16,646 nt of DNA from Verrucomicrobiota bacterium (GTDB lineage Bacteria; Verrucomicrobiota; Verrucomicrobiia; Limisphaerales; UBA1100), in assembly GCA_028872645.1 (NCBI GenBank), contig JAPKDK010000032.1, positions 1 to 16,646 on the forward strand, in the 5' to 3' direction. The translations under genes and the position numbers were made by a program. Numbering within the stretch: position 1 is the first letter of the stretch; each line of letters begins with the position of its first letter. Shown piece after piece: positions 5,732 to 13,127 of this stretch. The notes under the pieces were generated by a model. The model was not told the origin of the DNA, made no database searches, and worked only from the letters and a program-made list of their open reading frames with translations.

Positions 5732-8175
5732 CGCCGAGCCGCCATGGAGCGGGTGCGGAAAAACTGGTCCACGGTTTCCATCTTCGAAGAATCCCGATCA
5801 AAATGATATGAGAGCCGTTTGAGCTTGGGCAGGTTGCGGAGGAATCCAATGTCGCCATGTTCGCGCGGCAGCACCAGCACTTCGAGGTTTGTGCATTGCG
5901 ATAGCGGGGTGAGGTCGCGCAGTTTAACGCAGCCATCGAGCCGTAATTCTTTGATCGGCAGTCCGGCCAGCGGCTTGAGGTCAGCCACCGGCGTGCGATC
6001 CAAATGCAGCGTGCGCAGCGGCATTCCTTTGAGTGGCTCGAGTGATTCCGCTTGGGTGCCGCTGAGGTGGAGGTAGACCAGCGGCATACCGGCCAGCGGT
6101 TTCAGATCGCTCACCGGCGCGAAGGCAATGGTGAGCGATTGGAGCGGGCGACCCGCGAGCGGGGTGAGATCTTTTACGGCGGTGTAGGCGAGGTATAGCT
6201 CGTGTAGAGGCATGCCGGCCACGGGGAGGAGATCGTCCACGCGTGTGCGCCAAAGGTTGAGCGAGCTGACCGGTAGCCCGGTAAAAGGCTTAAGGTCGCG
6301 CGTTTGAGTCCCGGAAAGATTGATCTTTAAATACCCGAACGCATCGCGTTGCAAACGGCCGGAGAGGCCGATTTGTTTCATAGCGGCAGTGCCGCGGTGC
6401 CACACGGCGAGCTTTTCACGTTCCATCAACGCGGCGGTGTGGTGGGCATCGGGGCCGAGGCGTTGGTGGGCTTGCCATTGGTGCACGCGGCTCATGGCGT
6501 GCAGAGGCAAGGCGCCCTTACCGAAATCTTGAATCAATTGGTCACACAATTTCAGTGCGCGCGCGCCGAAGGGATGCGGCTCGTCCATGGATTCCAAAAC
6601 CTCCTTGGCCTTGGCCGGTTGCATGATGGCGAGGTGCACGCGCGCGAGGCGATGGGTGTGGGCGGGTTTGGGATCCAGCTCATGCGCCAACCGGGCGGTG
6701 GCAAGGGCGCCGGGGAAATTTCCTTGGGCGATGAGGTCGCCGGCCTGTTTATGGCAAATGGGGGCGGAGCGTTGGAGGCGGGCGATGTCTTCACGGCGGG
6801 ATTCGTCGTGGCGCAAATGTTGCCAACCCAGTCCGATGCCGAGCAGCACGATAATGCTCGCCGCGGCGGCGAGCGAGCCGTTGCGGCGAATGGACAGGTG
6901 GAACTGGCGCAGGCGCCCCGCGTGTTCGGCGCGCGGGGCGTAGCCCGATTGCCATGCGGCCACATCGCGTTGAAGGGCTTCCACGGCGGGATAGCGTTTG
7001 GCGGCGTTACGTTGCAGTGCCTCCATCGCTACGGCGGCCAGCGCGTCGGGCACGCGGCGTTCGGGGCAGTGGACGAGCACCGCAGCGTTGGGTTCATTAG
7101 CGAGTTTGGCGGGCGCGGTGATTTGGCCGGCCTTGACTTTTTCCAACACCTCGGCTCCACCGCCGGCGAAGGGTGCGCGAAGGGTGAGAATGTTATATAA
7201 AATTGAACCTAAAGAATAGATGTCGGTGCGTTGGTTGATGGCCTCGAGCCGTCCTTCGGCTTGCTCGGGGGCCATAAACCCAGGAGTGCCCATGACGGTT
7301 CCGTAGCGGGTGCCACCTTCGGTGCTTTCATCGGATTGCGGCAGGAGTTCTTCGTCTTGATTGATTATTTTGGCGAGGCCCCAGTCCATGACGAAGACTT
7401 CGCCGTATTCGCCGAGCATGATGTTGGCGGGCTTGAGGTCGCGATGGATGATGCCTTTGGCGTGGGCGTAGGCGACGGCATCACAAATTTTTTGGTAAAT
7501 GCGCAGCAGCTGATGGAGCGGGTAGCGGTCGACCACGTTGGATTGCCCCTGGCGCAGGCCGTTGAGAACGTCCTTGAGCGTGGTGCCCCGGACGTATTTC
7601 ATGGCGTAATAGTTTTGGCCGTCGGCGTCCACGCCGAGGTCGTGAATGGGGACGATGTGGGGATGATCGAGCCGGCCCAGCACGAGGGCTTCCTGCGTGA
7701 ATCGCCGGGCAAGGCTGGCGGAGGCCGCCACTGCGGGGGTCATTAATTTGAGGGCGACGTGGCGTTGGAGTTGGCGGTCGTGCGCGAGATGGATTTCGCC
7801 CATACCGCCCTTGGCGAGATAACGGACGCGTTCGTAGCGATCAGGCAGGGTGGCGGGGGGCGTGACGGCGGCGGTGATTGCGTGGAGAGTGACGGTGAGT
7901 TTGCCGATGGAAAACGATTGACCGGGTTGGACGGTGACGGGCCCGGCGATTTGGCGACCATCGATGAGGGTGCCGAATTTGCCGCCGATATCCTCGAGTA
8001 CGCAGCGATCGGGCGTGACGGTGAGCTGGGCGTGTTGGCGGGAGACTTCCGGGCTGTCGAGGGTGATAGGGCACGCGGGATCGCGGCCGATTTGGAATTC
8101 GCCCGGGACGAGGTCATACGAGACTAGCAACTGATCGCCCTTTTGGGCCACCAGTTTGATAATGGCAGTTGGCAC
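5728..8175 (-). CDS. Membrane Ser/Thr protein kinase: FHA, Hanks kinase, TM helix, LRR
   Basis: This 815-residue protein begins with an FHA phosphothreonine-binding domain (about 22-97; Gly30-Arg31 and SRQH at 45-48). A complete Hanks-type kinase domain (114 to about 405) follows, with glycine loop KGGMGE, VALK Lys143, alpha-C Glu162, HRDLKPAN (Asp246, Asn251), DWG in place of DFG (Asp264), GTPGFMAPE and TDIYSLG. All catalytic residues are present, so it should be active. After a W-Q-S-G juxtamembrane segment comes one TM helix (433-451), then a TPR-like helical region and leucine-rich repeats (625 to about 800), presumably outside the cytoplasm as the sensor. GTG 8175 is the start because AGGAGG lies 4 bases upstream and the FHA domain begins right after it. 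The open frame extends to 8676, but that extension overlaps the divergent permease gene and is basic and low-complexity. It is divergent from the ABC/SPFH operon and convergent with the Sel1 operon; regulation of either is possible but unproven. Confidence 0.93.
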   Translation of the reverse strand: MPTAIIKLVAQKGDQLLVSYDLVPGEFQIGRDPACPITLDSPEVSRQHAQLTVTPDRCVLEDIGGKFGTLIDGRQIAGPVTVQPGQSFSIGKLTVTLHAITAAVTPPATLPDRYERVRYLAKGGMGEIHLAHDRQLQRHVALKLMTPAVAASASLARRFTQEALVLGRLDHPHIVPIHDLGVDADGQNYYAMKYVRGTTLKDVLNGLRQGQSNVVDRYPLHQLLRIYQKICDAVAYAHAKGIIHRDLKPANIMLGEYGEVFVMDWGLAKIINQDEELLPQSDESTEGGTRYGTVMGTPGFMAPEQAEGRLEAINQRTDIYSLGSILYNILTLRAPFAGGGAEVLEKVKAGQITAPAKLANEPNAAVLVHCPERRVPDALAAVAMEALQRNAAKRYPAVEALQRDVAAWQSGYAPRAEHAGRLRQFHLSIRRNGSLAAAASIIVLLGIGLGWQHLRHDESRREDIARLQRSAPICHKQAGDLIAQGNFPGALATARLAHELDPKPAHTHRLARVHLAIMQPAKAKEVLESMDEPHPFGARALKLCDQLIQDFGKGALPLHAMSRVHQWQAHQRLGPDAHHTAALMEREKLAVWHRGTAAMKQIGLSGRLQRDAFGYLKINLSGTQTRDLKPFTGLPVSSLNLWRTRVDDLLPVAGMPLHELYLAYTAVKDLTPLAGRPLQSLTIAFAPVSDLKPLAGMPLVYLHLSGTQAESLEPLKGMPLRTLHLDRTPVADLKPLAGLPIKELRLDGCVKLRDLTPLSQCTNLEVLVLPREHGDIGFLRNLPKLKRLSYHFDRDSSKMETVDQFFRTRSMAARR
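5926..6303 (-). repeat. Six 63-bp units encoding 21-residue leucine-rich repeats
   Basis: Residues 625-750 of the kinase consist of six consecutive units of exactly 21 residues with the pattern x-x-D-L-x-P-L-A-G-M-P-L-x-x-L-x-L-x-x-T-x. DLKPLAGMPL or a close variant occurs in almost every copy. A seventh, irregular unit (LRDLTPLSQCTNLEVLVL) and a last one (IGFLRNLPKLKRLSY) cap the array. The absence of length variation among the six units points to recent expansion or strong structural constraint. Confidence 0.8.
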
Positions 8176-8186
8176 AGTTCCTCCTT

Positions 8187-8208
8187 GTCCGTCGCAATGC
8201 GACTGGAC
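8187..8208 (-). promoter_or_regulatory. Leader hairpin / palindrome just upstream of the kinase ribosome binding site
   Basis: On the minus strand the RNA can pair GUCC with GGAC and GUCGC with GCGAC, giving nine base pairs with one bulged A and an AUU loop. The stem ends 2 bases before AGGAGG (8185-8180), which precedes GTG 8175. As DNA it is an interrupted palindrome centred on GTCGCA-A-TGCGAC (8191-8203). It could be a translational or mRNA-stability element, or an operator in the divergent promoter region. No T run follows, so it is not a standard terminator. Confidence 0.4.
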
Positions 8209-8266
8209 GGAGAGTTTGTCCGAAAAATGCCCAAAAATCAAGCCGCAAGACAAGCGTGGTTTCGGA

Positions 8267-8294
8267 TTGCAATCGGGCTTGGTTTCCCTATGAT
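8267..8294 (+). promoter_or_regulatory. Candidate sigma70-type promoter for the ABC/SPFH/P-ATPase operon
   Basis: TTGCAA (8267-8272; 4 of 6 matches) lies 16 bp before TATGAT (8289-8294; 5 of 6 matches). Transcription would start near 8301, giving a leader of about 17 bases before ATG 8318 and excluding the in-frame GTG at 8297 as a start. This is the only gap upstream of the six-gene operon, and it is shared with the divergent kinase gene. Confidence 0.4.
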
Positions 8295-8317
8295 GCGTGG
8301 CCCGTTTGGCTTGGCTT

Positions 8318-10111
8318 ATGCGGCAAATACCAATAATTGCGTTCAATGCCTTCATGGAGTTGATCCGGCAGCCTGTGTTTTTGCTGCTGTTCACTCTCTC
8401 CGTGATCGTGTGTCTGCTGCTGGCGGCCACGCCGTATTTTGGTTTTGGCGGCACGGGAATCGACGTCGTAAATTTTGACGTAAAAATGGTGAAAGACGGC
8501 GCGCTGACTGTGATGCTGCTTTCGGGTTTGTTTGCGGCGGTCATTTGCGCCTCGACTTCATTGGCGAAGGAAATCTCCTCGGGCACGGCCATGGTCGTAC
8601 TTTCCAAGCCGGTGGGCCGCATGCATTTTGTGGCGGGCAAATTTCTTGGCGTGGCCGGCGCGCTGACAGTGGGCACTTACCTGAACCTCCTTGCCGTGTT
8701 GCTCGCCAGCCGAATGGGCTACGATGCCTATGGAAATCCGGACATTATAGGGGTGCTCACTATCCTTGGCTTTATGGCCGCAGCCTATGTGGCTGCCGGG
8801 TTCCTGAATTATTTTTTGCGCAAACCGTTTGTCCCCACCTGCGTGACCTTGCTGACGGTGATGCTTACTCTGGGCTTCCTTACCGTGTGCGCGATGGATA
8901 AACAGCGTGCCTGGTGGGTGATGGATTCGGGCGAAGATATGAGTGCCGGATTCATGGATATTTGGGTTTTCACCGACGCGGCCGGCACAGATTCGAGGGG
9001 GGAAGCTTTGGGGGCCGAAGAGAAAGACGGTTTTGCGGCCGGAGTGGATTGGGGCATGATTCAGCTTGGCCTGCTCATCCTTTTTGCTTTGTGGCTGCTC
9101 TCGGCGCTTGCGTTGTTATGTTCCACCCGGCTTTCGTGGTTGCCCACCATGTCGATATGCTCAGGGGTGTTTTTATTGGGGCTCATGTCTGACTACCTGC
9201 TAGGCCGAACGGCTGAGGGAGGGGGAATGATCCATTCGGGCGAATATGTGATTTGGAATCCCCCGGGTAATCAGGCTGGCACTCATGCTGTGTTCCGGCT
9301 CAAACCCCGTGGGGTGCGTCGGTTGGCAGACATGGAATTCATGGTGAAAATGAACGTGAACGGCCCGGCCACACCCGAGGACAAACAATTGGTCGCCGGG
9401 GTGCTCACGCTGGATGTTCGGACAGAAGACGGCCAGATAAAGATCGGGTATGAGGAGATCAAGACGAAGTTAGATAGACTGCTCAAACTCCGTTGGAATG
9501 AGCCGCTCGAGCGCAAGATGATTCAAATTGGCCGCCAATTGTTGCCCGGAGAATTCCCCGGCAATTCAATGGAACTCAAGCTGGCTGGTCAAATTCGGGA
9601 GAAAATCAACAGCCAAAGTGCCGAATTGGAACAGGATGAAACGAAAAAAGAACTACTTATCGAGTTTCGCATTCTGGACGATCAGGTGACCACCAAGGTG
9701 GTGCCCGGCCATTTGGCCCTGTGGATCATGCCCGAACGGGGCACACTCACCAAGCTCGATGCCTCGGTGGATGAGGAGGTAACCGTGGCACGAGGCGCTG
9801 TCTGGGCGAAAATACTTTACGTTTTGGTGCCAAACTGGCAGCTTTTCTGGCTTTCCGATTCCGTGGGTGTGGAGGCCGAAGAGTTGTCCAGCCGTCGGGC
9901 ACTGGAAACGGCCAAGGTCGAGGCCGGCAAAACCGGCGACCGAGTGGATGCAACCAAGAGTGTTAAAGTTCGGAAGCGTGCGGACGTGAGTTACCGCGAG
10001 GGCCGAGTGCCTTGGAAGTACATTTTCACAGCGTTTGTTTATGTGGCAGTGTATATTGGCGTGATGCTCTCGGGCGCCCTAATGCTTTTTGAGAACCGGG
10101 AATTAGCCTGA
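8318..10111 (+). CDS. ABC-2-type transporter permease with large extramembrane insert
   Basis: In this 597-residue protein about seven TM helices fill residues 19-293 (near 19-38, 62-80, 108-131, 143-166, 170-192, 246-268 and 274-293). An extramembrane region of about 270 residues follows, then one last TM helix near 568-590. Between helices 2 and 3 lies EISSGTAMVVLSKPVGR followed by GKFLG, the ABC-2 permease signature (E--SGT---LSKPV-R----GK). A VPNWQLFWLSDSV segment sits in the insert. ABC-2 permeases pair with a separate ATPase to export polysaccharides, lipids, drugs or ions; the ATPase gene begins at 16318, at the other end of the same operon. ATG 8318 is chosen over GTG 8297 because of the predicted promoter and the canonical MRQIPIIAFNAFMELIR start. 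The substrate cannot be read from the sequence. It ends 1 base before the next gene. Confidence 0.85.
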   Translation: MRQIPIIAFNAFMELIRQPVFLLLFTLSVIVCLLLAATPYFGFGGTGIDVVNFDVKMVKDGALTVMLLSGLFAAVICASTSLAKEISSGTAMVVLSKPVGRMHFVAGKFLGVAGALTVGTYLNLLAVLLASRMGYDAYGNPDIIGVLTILGFMAAAYVAAGFLNYFLRKPFVPTCVTLLTVMLTLGFLTVCAMDKQRAWWVMDSGEDMSAGFMDIWVFTDAAGTDSRGEALGAEEKDGFAAGVDWGMIQLGLLILFALWLLSALALLCSTRLSWLPTMSICSGVFLLGLMSDYLLGRTAEGGGMIHSGEYVIWNPPGNQAGTHAVFRLKPRGVRRLADMEFMVKMNVNGPATPEDKQLVAGVLTLDVRTEDGQIKIGYEEIKTKLDRLLKLRWNEPLERKMIQIGRQLLPGEFPGNSMELKLAGQIREKINSQSAELEQDETKKELLIEFRILDDQVTTKVVPGHLALWIMPERGTLTKLDASVDEEVTVARGAVWAKILYVLVPNWQLFWLSDSVGVEAEELSSRRALETAKVEAGKTGDRVDATKSVKVRKRADVSYREGRVPWKYIFTAFVYVAVYIGVMLSGALMLFENRELA

Positions 10112-10112
10112 C

Positions 10113-12125
10113 ATGGAAAAAACCAATAAATCCGGCGGACTGTGGAATGTGGCCATCAGCTTTGGAGCAGTGGTGCTCACGGGCGTTGTGGCCTGGAAAA
10201 CCACCTCCACCATGGCCTTGGCTGTATCATTCTTTCTGGTCCTCTGCCTGTTGGTGAGTTTGGTGGGGCTGTTGCACATGGACCTCACCGACCGCGAGGG
10301 AATGGAGGCACTGGAAATGGATGCCATCAAAGCTGGGCGTGGTGGTGATGCCTTGTTCGAGCAGGGCGAAGTGTTGCCCGCCAAACGGTCGCGCGAACAA
10401 TTTGAACGATGGTTAGTGCCCGTTGTGGCTGTGGTGATGTTGGGGATGCAATTGGGGGGCGTGTATTATCTCGGTTTCGTAAAAATTTCGATGGTGTTGG
10501 AGGGGTTGAAATCCCAAACGGTGCCGGTACTGGTGGAGCACCAGTATCTTGGTCTAGCCGGGGCGGCACTTTTGGCGGTGATTCTTTTCATGCGCGGACA
10601 GTTTGCCTCCAACCTGGCGCGCCTGCAGCGCGACCGACTGTTGCAGCCCAGTTCAGATTTCATTCTATTTACCGCTTATTTGTTCATCGTGTTGGCGGCG
10701 GTTTTGGCCGTGAGTTTCAAGGAGCAACGTGCGGATCTCTGGGTGGGGATTGTGTTAACCTGCCTGATGGCGGCGTTGGCGGTGGAAAATCTGCTGAGCA
10801 TGATCTTTGAGATTTATCGCCCGAGAGTATCCGGGCGCGAGGGGCGTTTGCTTTATCGGAGTCGGCTGATCGGGTTAATCGCCAAGCCGGAGAACTTGTT
10901 TACCACGGCCGGCAAAGTGCTTGACTATCAGTTTGGGTTCAAAGTTTCCGAAACCTGGGGATATCAATTTTTACGCGAACGTTTGGGCGTGCTGGTTGGA
11001 ATTCAGATCATTATTTTCTGGCTGTCCACCAGCGTGGTGACCCTCGGGCCATCCGAGCGTGGACGTTTGCAAAACCTGTTGAACAGCAGTAGCTCGAGCC
11101 AGTGGCTGGGTTCGGGGATTCATTTTAAATTGCCCTGGCCCCTCGCCGAGGTGGAGCGTTTCCATCCCAACCAGGTCCACAGCTTTTATGTGGGCTTGGA
11201 GGCGGATGATGACCCTGACGTTGTAAACCGAGCGCGCCTTTGGCTTAAACCCAGCGGCAAGAATTACGACAGTGAACTGAACGGAAATCACAACGGCGTC
11301 GGAAAAGGGAAAATATTTTTTCCCACCGGAAGCGGAAAAACGGATGTGGATGAAAACGTCATTGTGCCTAGCATCCCCGTCCATTATCAGATTTATGAAA
11401 ACTCCAAAGAAAACCGCAAGGGTTTGGAGGACGGCTGGCTTCGCTATTCCGATCCGGAGGCGGTGATCAAAGAATTGGCGCATCGCGTGGTGTCACGCTA
11501 TTTCATCAGCAAGGACATGAAAACACTGATGCGGACTGGCCGCAATCAGGCGATGGAGGATGTGAAACGGGAACTACAGGAATTGACCAATGCCTACGAG
11601 CTCGGTGTGGAAATCCTGTTTGTGGGCATGGCAGATCTGCGACCACCGGCCGAATCTCCCATGATGATGCAGGGCATGAAGGAGGATATGGGTGGAGACC
11701 CAAATAAGAAGGAAACCATGCAGATGTCTCCAGTGGCCGCGGTATTTGAGCGGGCCATTATGGCCAACATCACGCAGGAGACCGGCAAGGCACTCGCCAG
11801 AAACGCCGCGCGCCGCGAGCAATCCATGCAATCCAACCAGGTGCAGACTATTCTCGACACCGCGATAAGTGATGCCGAAGTAAAACTTATCGTGGCTAAG
11901 TCCCGATTGGAATTAAGTCGCCAACAAAACGAACCCTTCCACCGCGCTCCGCGGTTGTTTTCTCTGTGGTTGTATACTCGGGCAGTGAAGCGTTCTCTGG
12001 TGGATACTCGGAAATATATCGTGGCCGTTAAAAATGCTGATATTTCAGCTGACATTGACCTTAAGGAAACCATCCGGCGCGGAATGCTGGATGTGAAAGT
12101 GCCGCCCGCCGGTGGAAATAAATAA
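10113..12125 (+). CDS. Polytopic HflK-like SPFH-domain protein
   Basis: At 670 residues this is much longer than E. coli HflK (419). The first 310 residues hold seven predicted TM helices (about 11-28, 33-54, 101-122, 146-160, 183-201, 208-227 and 291-310). The last enters an SPFH/Band 7 domain (about 310-570) carrying the HflK-type signature GSGIHFKLPWPLAEVERF. A polar insertion at 360-400 and an Ala/Gln-rich helical stretch near 550-600 follow. HflK/HflC-type proteins build large ring or cage scaffolds on the inner membrane, and in E. coli they control the FtsH protease. The multi-helix N-terminal domain fused to the SPFH domain is unlike E. coli HflK, and I do not recognise it; it could be a second permease-like or anchoring module. 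The ATG lies 1 base past the permease stop (TGAC-ATG), so the genes are probably translationally coupled. Confidence 0.85.
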   Translation: MEKTNKSGGLWNVAISFGAVVLTGVVAWKTTSTMALAVSFFLVLCLLVSLVGLLHMDLTDREGMEALEMDAIKAGRGGDALFEQGEVLPAKRSREQFERWLVPVVAVVMLGMQLGGVYYLGFVKISMVLEGLKSQTVPVLVEHQYLGLAGAALLAVILFMRGQFASNLARLQRDRLLQPSSDFILFTAYLFIVLAAVLAVSFKEQRADLWVGIVLTCLMAALAVENLLSMIFEIYRPRVSGREGRLLYRSRLIGLIAKPENLFTTAGKVLDYQFGFKVSETWGYQFLRERLGVLVGIQIIIFWLSTSVVTLGPSERGRLQNLLNSSSSSQWLGSGIHFKLPWPLAEVERFHPNQVHSFYVGLEADDDPDVVNRARLWLKPSGKNYDSELNGNHNGVGKGKIFFPTGSGKTDVDENVIVPSIPVHYQIYENSKENRKGLEDGWLRYSDPEAVIKELAHRVVSRYFISKDMKTLMRTGRNQAMEDVKRELQELTNAYELGVEILFVGMADLRPPAESPMMMQGMKEDMGGDPNKKETMQMSPVAAVFERAIMANITQETGKALARNAARREQSMQSNQVQTILDTAISDAEVKLIVAKSRLELSRQQNEPFHRAPRLFSLWLYTRAVKRSLVDTRKYIVAVKNADISADIDLKETIRRGMLDVKVPPAGGNK

Positions 12126-12140
12126 CCTCAAAATTGCACT

Positions 12141-13127
12141 ATGAAAAAAATTGTTAATATAATCATCTTTGCGCTGCTACTGCTGATCTTTGGCTCGTAT
12201 ATGTTCACCTTTCAGGTGCGGCAGGATCAGGTTGTGTTCGTGGAAACATTCGGCAAGCGCGGCGACGCCATTCAGGAATCCGGACTGAAACTCCGTTGGC
12301 CCTGGCCTATTCAAGAGGTTTACACCTTCGACCAGCGCATCCATTTATTAACCACACAGTACGGCCAAATCAGCACGGGTGACAGCAGCCTGGTGGTGCA
12401 GCCTTACTTGGGCTGGCGCATAGAGAACAATCCCAAGACTTTTATTGAGAAAGCAACAGGCAATTCCGCCGCCGCCCGTCGGTCTTCCGTGGAGGCTATT
12501 TTACGACAGTCACTCGACGGTGCGGTGACGTCCGTATTCGGCAATAAAGAAGATCTGATTGTCACCGCCAAGACCCTTCATGATGGGGAAAAGGAGCAGA
12601 ACGGGGAGCAAAAGAATGGGCACACATTCGAGGATCTGGAATTGGCTATTTTTAAGAACGTGGAATCCAAGGCAAGGGAAATGGGGGTTGAGCTGATGTT
12701 TGTGGGTATCCGTCGGGTAGGCATCACCGAACACAGTGTCCAAGTGACTCTGAATTCCATGGTAACCCAATGGAACGATGAAGCAGCTACTGACATGAAG
12801 AATGCTCAGGACGAAGCGATGCGTATTCGCACATCCGCCGAAAACGCCAGGATGAGCGCGCTCAAGGAAGCCAAAGCACAGGCGGATATTATCGCCGCCA
12901 AGGCCAGTGCTGACGAGGCGAAGATTTTTTCTGAGTTAGAGGAAAAAGACGCCGATCTGGCAGCCTTCCTCATCGAGCTCAACGCAATGGAAGCCGTTCT
13001 GAAAAAGGAGACGACCCTCTTTCTTGACGAGAATTTCCCCTTCCTGCAACCGTTGCGTGGAAAATTTCTATTCGAGGAAACCACGCTTCCAGATAATTCG
13101 GGAAGTGAAAGAGCCCCTCAACAATGA
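12141..13127 (+). CDS. HflC-like SPFH-domain protein
   Basis: This 328-residue protein is close to the length of E. coli HflC (334). One N-terminal TM helix (about 5-23) precedes an SPFH domain (24 to about 215) that begins FQVRQDQVVFVETFGK and contains GLKLRWPWPIQEVYTFD, the counterpart of the HflC 'GLHFKIPF---V---D' region. A long charged coiled coil (about 222-290) rich in Ala, Glu and Lys follows, then a TLFLDENFPFLQP tail resembling the 'LDTDSEFF' end of HflC. It probably oligomerises with the adjacent SPFH proteins into a membrane scaffold. It starts 15 bases after the HflK-like gene, with only a weak ribosome binding site, and overlaps the next gene by 4 bases (ATGA, 13124-13127). I avoid the symbol hflC because three SPFH paralogues are present and orthology is not certain. 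Confidence 0.88.
   Translation: MKKIVNIIIFALLLLIFGSYMFTFQVRQDQVVFVETFGKRGDAIQESGLKLRWPWPIQEVYTFDQRIHLLTTQYGQISTGDSSLVVQPYLGWRIENNPKTFIEKATGNSAAARRSSVEAILRQSLDGAVTSVFGNKEDLIVTAKTLHDGEKEQNGEQKNGHTFEDLELAIFKNVESKAREMGVELMFVGIRRVGITEHSVQVTLNSMVTQWNDEAATDMKNAQDEAMRIRTSAENARMSALKEAKAQADIIAAKASADEAKIFSELEEKDADLAAFLIELNAMEAVLKKETTLFLDENFPFLQPLRGKFLFEETTLPDNSGSERAPQQ

Noticed and set aside
5711..5753. Possible bidirectional terminator at the Sel1/kinase convergence (CCCGC...GCGGG and small GGCG/CGCC stems)
   Set aside because: The stems are short and mutually exclusive, the outer loop is long, and no T tract follows on either strand.
6349..7746. Long plus-strand open frames (6349-7200 and 7231-7746) opposite the kinase gene
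   Set aside because: They are antisense shadows of a high-GC coding region with obvious kinase motifs on the other strand; their translations show no recognisable domain and no supported starts.
8176..8676. A 167-residue in-frame N-terminal extension of the kinase (open frame back to 8676)
   Set aside because: It lies antisense over the permease gene, has low-complexity basic composition, and AGGAGG-aact-GTG at 8185-8173 gives a clear start right before the FHA domain.
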